Below are positions 25,200 to 37,571 of a DNA stretch of 64,000 bases, piece by piece (positions within the stretch are counted from its first letter, which is position 1; each line of letters begins with the position of its first letter). The position numbers and the translations under genes were made by a program. The stretch covers positions 66,294,987-66,358,986 of the forward strand of contig OU744726.1 in NCBI GenBank assembly GCA_916613615.1. Direction: 5' to 3'. This DNA comes from Steromphala cineraria (Eukaryota; Mollusca; Gastropoda; Trochida; Trochidae). The notes under the pieces are model-generated. The model had not been told where the DNA came from. It saw nothing but the letters and a program-made list of their open reading frames with translations, and did no database searches.

Positions 25200-27020
25200 C
25201 ATTTTATAAAGAGAAAAGTTATTTTAAAATACCGTATTATATTAAATTCAACATTCTTCTCTTTTAATAAGTCAACATTTCACAAGAGTCAATGTATACA
25301 AAGTCAAAATCATATCTCAATAAAGTAAAAAGGGATCCATAATTGCACACAAACAGTAATTTGAATATTAAGTCATAACCTTTTTTTGTCAGAAAATATA
25401 TTTTTAATAATTTCTTTTAAAAGTCAAGATTTGTGTGAAAATATTTTTAAAAGCTAAAATTTAACCAATTTCCGATATTTCATAGTCATCAATTTATCAA
25501 AGTCAACGTGTTTTTGAATAAAATTCTATTTTGCTTAAAGTCAACATTTCACCTGATTGAAGTGAACTTTTTTTTACACTTGTAGAAACAATCTTTTAAC
25601 GCGTTGACAATTTAATCAAAAGTGAATGAAACTGCCTAGGAATATGTCTAAAAACACTCATGTAGATTGGCTTATATATGAATAGGTCTTAGATCTTCAT
25701 TTGTTCTGTTTACTTCTGAATAGGAGTAGAGTTTGCTTGTTTGCAAACACGATTTCTCTTGGAATAAGAATATGTTTATACCCAAATCTTTCAAAGTAAA
25801 CATCCCAACAAAACAAAATTTATTTTAAAGTTGACATGCAAACACAGCTGAATTTTATTAAAGTGTATCTAACCAAAGTTAACCTTTCTTCAAAGTCAAT
25901 TTTCATAAAATTAACATATGTTTCAAAGGTTATATTTCCAAAAACACATTTCAAAGTTAATATTTAAAAAAATCAATATACCTTTAAAATGAAAATAATT
26001 GAGAAAATAAATACATCATCCAAAGTCAATATTTCACAAAATCAAAATATGTCTCAAAGACAATATTTTACATAATCCAAAACCAAATTCAAATTAATAA
26101 GAACACTTTCAAAGTAGATAATAAGAAAATCAATATTAAACAAAGTCAAAATGTCCTTTAAAATCAATATTCCACAAAATCAAAATGTCAGTCAATGACA
26201 ATATCACTTTCAAAGTAAACATTTCTGAATATCGAAATGACTTTTGACTCAGTATACCATGAAATCATAAAATCTTTAAAAGACAATACTCCACAAAGTC
26301 AAAATGTCTTTCACAGTATATTTCCTTTGTTGACAGATTTATTAAAGTCAATATGTTAAAGAAAACCATAAATATTTTTCAAAGTCAATATTTTATACAA
26401 TCAAAAGTTTCAACAAAATAATGAAACATCTATCAAAAAAAAAAATCCCCAAAAAAGGAAATATCTTTCAAAGTAAATAATTTATAAAATCCAATCCAAT
26501 CCAAGTATGTGACAAAGTCAATATATCACTAAATCAAAACGTACTTTAAAGTATAAATTCCACAAAATCACAAAATTCCAATGAACACTTCAAAGTTAAT
26601 ATTTAACAGAATCAAATGTCTTTCAAAGTCAAAATTGCACAAAATAAAATAAATATTCAAAGTCAATATTTCTAAAGAAGGAAAGGTCTTTTAAACTCCG
26701 TATCTCTTAAAATCATGAAATCTTTCAAAGTCAATATTTCACAAAATCAAAATACTTTTCAAATTATATAAAAATACTTTTTCAAATTCAATATTTCTTA
26801 TAATCAAAATATCTTTCTAACTGAATATTTCACAAAGTTTGTTTATAGTCTACATTTTACAAAATATTAATGTCGTCAAAGTCAGTTTTTTACAAAGTCA
26901 AGATAATTTGAAAGTTCAAAATCAATATAATCAACAAGTTCAACATATCTTTTAACGTGAACACTTATCAAATTGTACAAAGATCTTTCAAGTCAACAGA
27001 GCACAATTCAAGATATTCAA
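25200..27020 (-). repeat. right degenerate tandem array
   Basis: About 1.8 kb of units such as CAAAGTCAATATTTCACAAA and ATCAAAATGTCTTTCAAAG, the reverse complement of the left-arm units. Copies are heavily diverged and irregular in length. Longer than the left arm. Confidence 0.85.
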
Positions 27021-27112
27021 TATTTCATAAGAAGTCGTACTTCTTAACGTAATCCTTATAACACTATACTCATTGCCAAGCGATTTTATGTATGTTTTCT
27101 TCACTTTGACAA

Positions 27113-27260
27113 GTCCGTGGCGCACCCTCAATTATCCAGCCAGACGGCACACCAGTGACACACCCGTTGGTCACTGGTTGCTCACCAGTGAGCAACGAGT
27201 GGTCGCCCGTGGCTCACCCGTTGCCCACCGGTGGGTTACTGGTGGGCAACGCATGGCACA
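27113..27260 (-). repeat. right subterminal GC-rich repeats
   Basis: Words such as CACCAGTGACACACCCGTTG, TTGCTCACCAGTGAGCAACG and CACCGGTGGGTTACTGGTG recur, several being short palindromes. They mirror the left arm at 15556-15690 and sit about 35 bp inside the right terminus. Confidence 0.6.
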
Positions 27261-27295
27261 CTCGTTCATGATATAGTTACTTATTCACACTACTG

Positions 27296-28960
27296 TAAAT
27301 ATCATTCAACCAAAATGTGTCAAAATCAAGGTTTATGATATTTCTCCACGAAAACCTTTGGAACAAGAACAGCAAAATGCAACCAAATACAACGTTTTAC
27401 ACATTCTGCACTATACTTAAATTTTCCAACAGTACAATTCCCACATAGTATTCCTTTGCATTCAATCGAGGCAAAGCAGTCGCATTTTCATACTCTAAAA
27501 AGTTCCAATTTATTTTAAAGCATTATTTCAGAGTCTAATACAAAAGAATACAAGACACATTTTAAGATATATATTTTGTTTACAAAATAGAAAAGAGTAG
27601 AGTGGGTCAAAGTTGTCACTCAGGTTAAAAATAACCTGCATCCGGAGGACATTATTCGGACAACGAGTCAGACAGAAATTAAGATATATAATGACCTAAA
27701 TGAACAATAGAATGACGTCATTAAAAACTATACAATTGAGGTTGGTTTAACCTTCCTAACTAGTTTAGTTGTTAAGAAAGGTACACTTGATTGTCTGCAC
27801 GTTGAATATTAAAAACACACAAAAATTGCTTTTTTTGGAAATGTTGATTTCTTTTAAAACATCATCAAATATCAAGCTTATGGAAATTGAAAAAATAATT
27901 TCATTTTATACTGTACAAACTTATTTTTCTAATTACTTAACAACTTCAGATATCTCAAACAAATCTTAAATTAAAAGTCAATATTTATAATTCTTGGTTT
28001 GTTTATATATTTCCTGTTTGCAAATTTAAAACAAATTAAAATTTCTGCATTACATGTGTACATCAAGTAAACATCCATCCATGGACTTGTTTCGTGTTGT
28101 TGATTTTATTGAGTTTATTTTTTAAGTTATAACAATATTTCCTGTCCTGCGTTGATATTCATTTATGCAAATTATCCGTTCATGTCCTCGATGATGATGA
28201 TTTCGTCGACTGAATAGTTTAGTGATAAATGTCAGTTACACGTCTTAGAAAACCATTTGAGGTTACAAAGTGTGTGAAACCAAATAAAAAAGACAAGCAA
28301 CCATGTTAAAAATCTAAACGATTAATAAATTATATCAGTAAGAAGCGAGATTTCGGAAATGTAGCTAACAGCTATCATGAATACTTAATACTTGGTATTG
28401 CTGTAAAAAAACTGTATTTAAATATGAAAAAGCAATCAAGGATAACACATTTCGATTCGTCAAATTGCAGGAAGAAAGAAATGATTAACCCATATCATTA
28501 GCCTACAGCTTTGAACAGATTCAAGTAAAAAATGTGGCATTAATGTGTAATCCTCTAAATCGTTGTTTTACTCTAAATAATCTTCAGAAGAAAAACTCAA
28601 TCGAATCGACAAAGAAATGTTCAAATCAGATTTCTTTAAACAGATCAATAACTGTTTGTGTTCACCTTCAGGTTTTGGCCTTATAAAAAAACTTAAACCA
28701 AATTTGTTTTTAAGCAAGTTCCATTCTGTTCACATATAACAGCTACACAAAAAGTACTTATTGTTGACACAAATATATGCATTGATTATTTTGTTACGTT
28801 ATTTCCAAGAAGATTGATAAAAATAATTCAAATGCTCTTTATGTATGCATTATCAAAACAAACTAACAGTCTTCTTAAAAATTAACTAGGTTATGGAGAT
28901 GGCACAGTAGTCAAGGCATTACATTTGTGATGTAATTACCAAAAGATTTTGTTACTCTTA
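27296..28960. other. AT-rich non-coding DNA of copy A
   Basis: No gene found. From about 28.2 kb the sequence is again colinear with copy B (41.1 kb onward). Confidence 0.55.
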
Positions 28961-29761
28961 AAGGTGGCTTTACACTTGCACGACTCTCGAATCCGCATTG
29001 GTACGCATTAAATCGTGGCAATGCGTATCTTTGTCGTATCGTTATCGTGAATAATTCGTGAACTGCTCATGGATGCGTGCAAATGCGCGAAGAATTAACC
29101 AAAAGTTTGGTTATTTCTTCACGCACTCCAATGCGTGGCAGGTGCGCAAAGTATTCGTGAATTTGTCTCAACTTGTTCGTAACTTATTCTTGTAGTGTCG
29201 TGAAATGCGTGCATAATTTTGTGTGTCACGATAGAGATAAGACAAGGTTGGGCATTTCAAGCAATGCAATTTCAGGTACATCAACCGTCTCTTCACTTCA
29301 AGAAGCGCGATATCTTGGAAGTTATTCATGGTGTTCACTCTGTGACAGTAGAGGATGAACTGATTTTAGGGTACTGCCTTTATATACCTCCAATGCGGGC
29401 AGTATCGTACACCATGCGGGTCTAAAAAGGACACGATCTTGACAAGCATGCGTGAATTAGTCGAACCTGTGCGTGCAGTTGCGCCTACTGCGTACCAAAA
29501 CGCAACTAAGTCGCAACAAATGCGTGAACAGAACGCAGCTTTGTCGTGGTTATGCGCCAATTGTTCGTGAAATGCCGGGTAAAATTGCAGCACTTGCGTG
29601 CAGTTTTCTGCGACAAATGCGTGAAGTGTGCTTGAATAATGCGCAAATGGGGGGTGTACGCATTGTTTTAATTGTTTTCAAAACAATGTTGCTTCGTCTA
29701 TTGGCACGCACTAAAGTCTTGAAGTGCGGATCCAAAATGCGTGCAAGTGTAAAGCCACCTT
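28961..29761. mobile_element. 801-bp non-autonomous DNA transposon rich in GCGTG
   Basis: The left end AAGGTGGCTTTACACTTGCA and the right end TGCAAGTGTAAAGCCACCTT form a perfect 22-bp inverted repeat, with weaker pairing continuing to about 40 bp (GGATCCGCA versus GAATCCGCA). The interior is filled with GCGTGAA, GCGTGCA and CGCATT words in both orientations, unlike the surrounding AT-rich DNA. Copy B (41.75-41.9 kb) lacks it. The target duplication is ambiguous (TTA is possible). Two overlapping open frames of 61-68 codons in the middle show no recognisable domain. Confidence 0.85.
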
Positions 29762-32264
29762 ATTTTGGCGATTCAGATTAGTCCAGAACTGTCAAAAACA
29801 TGGAATCATTTCACGATGAATGCAGACAAAAATTGACAAGATTCCTCCTTACATTCATTCCTTGTGACGTCACAATCTACTGACGCAAAATAAAAAAATC
29901 TTTTTTGACAGTTGAAAGTTAAGCTCTGTTGCAAAAACTGATAAAATGTGACTGATATTCCTCAAAACTGCGTTTGACAAGTTAATACTTTCCTCTTTCT
30001 AGCAAAACACTTACCATCATTGGTGACACTTTATTTTATTAATCAAAAAGGCCCTAAAACTTGTTCGCTCTGAACTTTTTGCAAACAATCACCATTTTGG
30101 ACGTCGCTCGTTAAGCTATTGGGCAATTCCCAAAATACGGAATCCATGTTCTGCCGATTTAGTTTATGAATTTATATATTGCGTCCCGTTACAAGCTACA
30201 TGTTCATGACAATGGTGCTTGATTGGCGTTCATAATTTAGTAAAACGTTGAAAAAAGCTGATTTTGTAAATATGAGGATAGTTTTACATGTTGTGTGTCT
30301 GTTGTATAGGCACATAGTATGTTAATCAATCCTTGATTGATCTTAATGTTTACTTGTGAACCGAACCAATGAAAATAATTAAAAAGTAGCAATTTAATAG
30401 ATCACAGAATCAATGATAGCTGAGAGGTGACGCATTTTGAGGTAAATTTACAACATTACTGGCTAGCGTAACTACAGGAAACATCTATCAAACGAATGTG
30501 TTTATGCATAATCGTTAACACCGGTACAACACTTTCAAGTTAAGTTTTCTGACTCATTTAGATATAATGAACATCTGTTTTGTAAACTATTTTGCTTTGA
30601 TTTGCCCAGCTTAAGATAAAAAAAACGTTACTTAATAAATCACGAACTACAATTCGGCTTCAAAGTAATTATTTGTTGACAGTGTAGTCAAAAAGGCAAT
30701 TAACATATCGTGGATTGTATCTAAACCCAACATTTGGTCAGTTGAAGGAACCAAAGTATACTCCTCGGTTAAAAGCAAAAATGATAATTTTTTTCATTGC
30801 CGTTTCAGGACGATTTATCGTCAGTTAATTTGAGGCAACTCTACAAGAAATAGATATTCACTTATACATTTAGCTGTTTTTCAAAGAATGAAATGATTCC
30901 ATTTTCTTTTTTTATCTATCTATTCAATCTATGTGGGACAACTTCTTATGCTAATTTGATATTACTATCAATGGGTTTTCTATAGAGAGTTTATAAGAAA
31001 TGGTATGTCAATTCATATCAATGTTTTTTTATTCATCTTGGATAAATAAACTTTATCCCAATTGAAAGAATCACATTATCATTTGTAGTAACAGCAATGA
31101 TTTATACACATAGGATATCATAATTTTGCACTCTATTTGGTATATTCATCATGATTATATTCCATAACGAAACATAATAACATTTACTTTATATCGCAGT
31201 AACACACTTTTTGTTCAATCTGTTATTAGGTTAGAAAATGAAATGTTTTTCAAAGGTTGTGCTCCTGTTTGTAAATTTCCAAACTATTAGAATAAGCATG
31301 TTTAATCTGTATATGGCACATGTTTTTTGGACCCACAGTTTATCAAAGTTTACTACTTTATTAATTACTTTGACAGACATACTTATCCATTCCAACACTA
31401 AAGATCTTTTAATACAAATAACATGATATGTTGTGACGGTTTTTATTTCAATGCCACAGTTTCATATTTTGAACCCTAATCTTATATTATTTCTTCAAAT
31501 GAGATATGATAAATTGTAAGATCGTTGATTGTCATGACATACCATGTTTACGACACGATAATTAAATATGATTATTTCCCTCGAAAGAGCAAGAGATATA
31601 CTGATATCAAGACACGAGTATCATAAACAGACTATGTCATAGGCACAAATATGACTGTGAATATTCCTTTTAATAGCCATGACGCGAAGTAATTGATCAA
31701 AATCCGCTTTCAAGTGAGGCTTATTACCCGCCACTGGTTAATCTGGAACGCAACTTCTTAGAGAGACTGTGAAACGTCAAAGACACGTCAAAGCGCTGTT
31801 TGCGACGTGACATCAAAATGTAAAGGTGATATTTTGTCCTAGGGGAAAACGTGTATGGTTGCCCCCGTGGGTTATTAGAATAAAAGTAATGATGCAAAAA
31901 TAGCAAATTTTTCCTTAAGTTTTTTTGAAAGCTTCTTTCAAGCAAAACGAAATATAACAATTGCGTTCGATGATGTTCAAATCGCTGAAGAGAACTGTCG
32001 TCATGAGAACAGGACGGGAATGTGAGGCTGTTTTTGATTTGATGATTATTCAAGACCAGTACCTGTCACATTTGGCAAAATGCACGTAACACCAAACTAT
32101 CGTAGCCTTTTTACTAAACAAGTGGTTAATACAGACTTTACTAATTTTTTAGACATATTTTCATGGTCGAGAAACTTATAATAAAATCATGCTTTTAGTG
32201 AATGAAACAAATTAACTGTTTACATGGTCAAATATCAAACTAAAAAAACATGCAATAAGCAATA
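29762..32264. other. non-coding DNA around the copy A/B junction
   Basis: A single TGACGTCA lies at 29865-29872. Homology to copy B runs to about 30.86 kb. The rest, to the start of copy B, shows no gene; the 109-codon minus-strand frame at 31724-32053 has no domain features. Confidence 0.5.
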
Positions 32265-32759
32265 CAAAAGCGCTTTATAAATGTGTCACTTGATTTTTGG
32301 TTTATTAGTCAATGCAAATATTGTTGACATATGTCGAACCAAATGTAATTCCCCTCCAGGTGCTTATTACTCAAAAATCAATAATAAGTAGCGGTCAAAT
32401 TAATCTTTGAAAATTATTTTATTTGAAACTTTATTATTCATCTCATATGACAAATCATCATACCAATAAACAGAGAGGGAAATATTATTGATCATTATTT
32501 TAAGATTTCATCAACCTCTTCTTGGTGAGATTGATTTATTGTTTTGATAATATTTTACTACCAAATTAATGCAATTTGCAGGTTCTTGAATTCTGATACT
32601 TAAAACTCTCTGGTCACTGGGAATTGAGCTTAGGATTGAAACCCAAAATTATGACTGATATATATTACGTTTTGTTACTGAAAACCTTGTGTAAAACCTT
32701 TGACTTGATGATGAAATGACACAACCAACTGTAAAAAATAAATTTGAGGCTCAACTTGC

Positions 32760-33123
32760 TTAAAGGGGCAGTAGCACGTTTTTTGATAATTTTACATTTT
32801 AAATATTTCACTTATAATTGTAAGTAAATGCTAAACGTATCATATTGACAGTGTCAACAATCTCATTACACAAGCCAATCACCCATAGTCAGAGGACAAA
32901 GTATGAGGCTTCACATAAAATCCATTGGCGGCCATTTTTTTGTGAACACCTTTAATTCATTTTTGTAAGTAAAATGAATCTCATGGCTGCACTTTACGTT
33001 ATATATTTGAATTATTACTGCTTCATTTAGTTTGAATACATTGTCTTTCAATTGGAACTATTTATTTTCATTTTCCTGACATCACCTGATATTCCCCCTG
33101 AAAACGTGCTACTGCCCCTTTAA
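32760..33123 (-). mobile_element. TTAA-type MITE, copy M3
   Basis: TTAA flanks at 32760-32763 and 33120-33123; termini AGGGGCAGTAGCACGTTTT and AACGTGCTACTGCCCCT. It is in the opposite orientation to M2. It interrupts the copy A/B alignment between the anchors at 32455-32540 and 33173-33380, with no matching element in copy A. Confidence 0.93.
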
Positions 33124-36100
33124 GGGCATGTTTTTAAATGTCCTCATTAATTAAACAAGAGGCATCAGATTCCAAGCACTCTTCCTGCAAATCGGTTTCG
33201 TTTTCTCACTTTGCAATTCAGAAATCAAACATTTTTAAATACAAGCCTCTAATTTCCGCTTTAACAATGAAACAATAAAGTAATTACCGATAAGGTTATA
33301 AAGATGATACAGGATCATAAAACATCCGGAAAACGCAGATGAAAATTTGTATTTTACGTCTGACTCGTCATCCAAATATGACCAAAGATTACCATTAGAA
33401 ATAAAACTTTTATTATACTAAGCGTGTTTAGCTCTCATTGTCTGGAAATACTGAATATCGAAATGTAAAGTATTGCCCCAGTTATATTACAATTGCCAAC
33501 GATGGGAACAAGTCGGTGTGAATACATGTTTGCCTTTAAGTCCCTTGATGAAGAGAAACTTAGGAAGTGCAATATCCTGTAAGTCTTCATGTAACATGTC
33601 AAAGTCTAGTCACAAGAGATGTTTACAAATAGATTCACTAACTTGGACATACGACTGCTCCATATTGGATTTCTTCTAGGACCTAGAAATACAAACTTTT
33701 TTGTTGTCAATTTATTTGAATCCAAAATTGAATTGTTATTCCGAAACGGAGAAACAGAACAGAGTTTCTGCAGCTTTTTTTTCAGGTTTCATCAAAATGC
33801 ATGACATTCTGGCAGTCTTTTATTATAAATTTATACTTGAAATCAGCTTGATCATAAATCATTATGCTATTGTACAATGTGTTTGGGTTACACTGTTCCT
33901 TATTTTTCTCATCAATTTATGTCAATGTTTTAAATGGTCTGTAGTCGCATTCTAAAATATATTGAACCTACACGACTAAGCTTTACCAGGTCATTACTGA
34001 TACTCTGAAGTTGTATTTTAACTTCTACTTCTCCAAGTGACATCATATCTAGTGTGATACAATGGGGATTACCATTAAGCACCCATGTTAAAGCGTCGTC
34101 AACTTTAAGGTTATCATTAGGGATATATTACTGAACCGTTCATACCATATCGTTTTCATTTTTATTAAACCAAAGATGAAATATTGCATGATGCAAAATT
34201 GCTTCCACAATTCGTGTATTTATTTCATTTTTCATCTTTGATAAGTTGAATGTCGTGAACACGACACAATAATATTTATTTTCAAATACTTAACGACTAT
34301 GTATGTTCAATGATTAATTAGTTAACCATTGGAGAGCAGAGAACATAAACAGTGTTAGTTGTAAAACCTACATGGGAAGGAATTGTTTTGAAAGTTTTAG
34401 TTTCAAAGTTAGATTTTATTTGAATATATTTACCATTAATTTTATTTCGGTTGGGACAATTAATGCAATATTTCTAACTTCTTTTCAATGTGTTTATATT
34501 TTTTCGTTTGGAGCAAGAGAGGCAATGACGGAAGAAATTGGTTTACTTACCGTTTAAGCAGCGAAATGCATTTGTTAATCTTAGGCCAATTGACATTTCT
34601 TCATGATTACCTAAATCTAATTTTTGGTTTAATGTAGGTATCTAGTGTTGAATGAATAAATTCAACCTCGGAAACCTGAAAAATATTTTTTATGCTGTTT
34701 TAGGCATCACTGTGCGTATTTGTTAAGGGATGCTGCATTTACAATCCTTCCAACATATCGGCAAGTAAGATGCTATGGAAGTATTTACGTGATATACTAG
34801 TCCTTCAGCTACATTCTGATTTATTCAATATTCTTGTACATATGTGCATGTTGATGTGGTTACGGAATTCGAAGAATATTTCCTTTCATAAATGCTTATT
34901 AAAGCTGATATTCACGTTTGAAATATAACAGGCACACAAAACAGTGTAGTCTTAGATGATATCAGACACGATCAAAAACAACAACTGAAGTAATACATCG
35001 ATTGAAGTTATAAATTGTTATTGTTTTCATGAAACGTTCACATATCCAATATCTTATGGGATGTATTAATGTCTGTATCAAGTATTATTTACATAATAAC
35101 ATAGTATTGCCAATGCCCTAAGGTACCAATTTCGAAAGGAATATTTTTCTCAATATTATATTTCTATAGATATCTCAAATTTGATGCTTCAATGCGTTCA
35201 CCCATTATGGTCCTGGCACTCTTATAAGAAACTTCATTAATCAAAAGTCAACAGTTTATTTCAGTTTAGTTGTTATGCTGTATAAACAATCAATTTGATT
35301 GTAGATGTTCGAGAAGATTTGTTGAATCATTACATTGATGCACACGTCTTATGAATATTATTGATTTATGAAAACTTACTTCGAGTGACATTGATAAACT
35401 GGTTTAATAATAAATTTATTTATTAATAAATATTTTTAATTAAACATAAGGTAAAGCATTATGATAAGAACTAAATCTTATGCAAATTCAAATAAGACAT
35501 TTCTACATTTTTGTTTCTTCAAGCTATTTTTTTACTTTGATATTATGATATACTACTCAAAAGAATTTTAAAGAAACATTCAGGCAGTATATGTTTTTCA
35601 TTTGTAACAATTCAAAATGAATTAAGCTCAAAAGTACAGTATTTATTTGCAATTCGTTCATACCAATAGGCTTTTCTGACATGTGACTAAATATTTCTAA
35701 AATGAAAAGATTTTTATTGCATTATAACACTTTTTTATTTAAGCAAATTTGTTGCATAAATGTTGAGAGTAAATGTATTCAAAGACAAAATTAATTATCT
35801 TATCAAAAGCTACTCTAACATTTTGTACATATCATGACCGACTTCTGTCATATCCAGAAGATATGTTATACTAAGTTTACAATAGCAGTGACCGAATATT
35901 AGTATTTCCCAAGCGCGAGGACAATACTGATATTTTTTTGCACGCGTGTTGTAAACAAAGTATGAAATGGACACGAATAAAATATTCTGTTTATTAGTCC
36001 GAAAATTATAGAAAATGCTCAAAAACTACTTCTCAGCATGGATATAAATATTGCGACGTCATAGGCGAACCGTGACGTCAATGCATTGTATGTAACGTGG

Positions 36101-37128
36101 TGTCACAATGAAAAGGGATATGCTGAGCTAAGGCATCTATGAAAATATGACCCTCGATATGACTGCCTTCGTTGGTAATGAAAATTTATATTATGACAAT
36201 ATTCGAGGAAAGAACATATAGAGAATTATGAATGAACGAATTGCTATTCTGTTAAATAGTAACGGATATTAAGAGAAAGGTCAACGTTTTGTTTATATCC
36301 TCAAGGCTCCTTCAACGAAACTCACCTTTGAACTGTTTGTATTGTTTCAATAATCTTTTGGATTTTCATGACTACTGAAATTATGTTCGTGACACTATTA
36401 ATTGGTAAACTAAGGAATCTATGTCCTTCACATCTTCTGCAATACATTTTACATATTACATATTTAAATAGCGATGATGCGTTTTGATAATTTCGACGGT
36501 TCTTGATTGTGATTACTTGCGACATCCAAAAAAAAGTTATAGAACAATGGTGTTATTTGAGAAAAATCAATATACAACTCAATTAAAGAATTATATTGCA
36601 ATCTAGTCATTCCCTCTTCAATACAATGATGCAACTCCGTAATGGACTATTACATTTATTACATGTATATGAGATTAGAAATTAAGACAGTCATTATTGT
36701 TCTAATCAGAGAAAGCTATCAGTTCTGTTTAAATTCTGTAAACAACAACAGGAGATTATAGTCAATCAATAAGGTACATATAACAAAAGATGTCTTCTGA
36801 TACATGTACCCTTGAAATCTTATGATCGTATTTGGTGAATCTCATTACTTTCCCTTTGTTAAAGTTTGGGGTCATTAGCAACACCTTTAACCTTAGATGT
36901 ATAATCTTGACAAGTTACCTACTAGAAGAAAATGAGCAGATCAAAATAAGAATCAAAAGATCAAACAATCTATCTCTATAAGCTAACCCTCATGGGATCT
37001 CATTTGTTTACTTGATATTACTTGTTTACCTTTCACCATATTAAATGAATTTATATTTCTGCCACCAGATTTTGTTTTTCTATATATGATGTAAATCAAC
37101 CTTACCAAGTATGCTACTGAAACATGCC
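33124..37128. other. non-coding part of copy B
   Basis: No gene recognised. Homology to copy A is clear to about 33.6 kb and weak after that. Confidence 0.5.
36054..36080. promoter_or_regulatory. paired CRE-like palindromes
   Basis: CGACGTCA at 36054-36061 and TGACGTCA at 36073-36080. The downstream sequence resembles that after the pair at 12.9 kb, pointing to a shared repeat. No gene adjoins. Confidence 0.4.
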
Positions 37129-37571
37129 TTAAAGGGGCAGTAGCACGTTTTAGGGGGAATATAAGGTGATGTCAGCAAAATGAAAATTAATGGTTCCAAT
37201 TGAAAGACAATGCATTTAAACTAGACGAAGCAGTAATAATTCAAATATATGATGGAAAGTTTTGCAATTCGATTCCTTTTTCTTACACAAAATAAATTAA
37301 AGGTGTTCACACAAAATGGCCGCCAATGGATTTAGGTGAATCTTCATATTTTGTCCTCTGACTATGGATAATTGGTTTGTGGTTTGATATTTTTAACACT
37401 ATCAAATAATAAAAGCATGTAAGAAAAAGGAATCGAATGGCTAAACTTTACATTATATATTTGAATTATTACTGCTCCATTTAGTTTAAATACATTGCCT
37501 TTCAATCTGAACCATTAATTTTCCTGACATCACCTTATACTCCCCTTAAAAACGTGATACTGCCCCTTTAA
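37129..37571 (+). mobile_element. TTAA-type MITE, chimeric copy M4 with long inverted arms
   Basis: TTAA flanks at both ends. Unlike the other copies, both ends carry the same family end. The left starts with GGGGCAGTAGCACGTTTTAG and GGAATATAAGGTGATGTCAG. The right ends with CTGACATCACCTTATACTCC and ACGTGATACTGCCCC. The terminal inverted repeats are therefore about 130 bp and the element is 443 bp, compared with about 364 bp for M3 and M7. The right end has been replaced by an inverted copy of the left end. Confidence 0.88.

Larger units (their letters stand above)
15530..27295. mobile_element. 11.8-kb inverted-repeat (foldback-like) element
   Basis: The left terminus is CAGTAGTGTGAA at 15530 and the right terminus is its exact complement TTCACACTACTG ending at 27295. 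Both are bordered by TA, consistent with a TA target site. Each arm then has GC-rich subterminal repeats built on CACCAGTG and CACGCGTTGG-like words, followed by a long degenerate AT-rich tandem array. The arrays are in opposite orientation on the two arms. Copy B lacks the whole element, which supports insertion as a unit. No transposase frame is visible in the core (17.1-25.2 kb), which holds nested older elements. It could be a non-autonomous foldback transposon. The alternative is two related repeats that happen to lie inverted. Confidence 0.65.
7335..30860 (+). repeat. ancient segmental duplication, copy A
   Basis: Colinear matches to copy B (32265-46280) occur in the same order and orientation. 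Examples are 7540-7620 with 32455-32540; 7668-7860 with 33173-33380; 8021-8100 with 33525-33610; 10770-10870 with 38230-38380; 11140-11560 with 38640-39010; 11930-12250 with 39430-39740; 14090-14700 with 40030-40745; 28230-28620 with 41110-41460; 30235-30340 with 41930-42060; 30350-30505 with 43170-43295; and 30590-30840 with 46080-46260. Identity in anchors looks like 75-85 per cent by eye, with much insertion between them. The outer limits are approximate. Confidence 0.8.

Noticed and set aside
17086..25200. Maverick/Polinton or other large autonomous transposon
   Set aside because: No polymerase, integrase, capsid or ATPase frame is visible in the core.
29173..29781. Cluster of overlapping open frames on both strands
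   Set aside because: Lies inside the 801-bp transposon, where elevated GC and repeated GCGTG words reduce stop codons by chance.
31724..32053. 109-codon minus-strand frame
   Set aside because: No domain, no splice context and no conservation recognised; consistent with chance.
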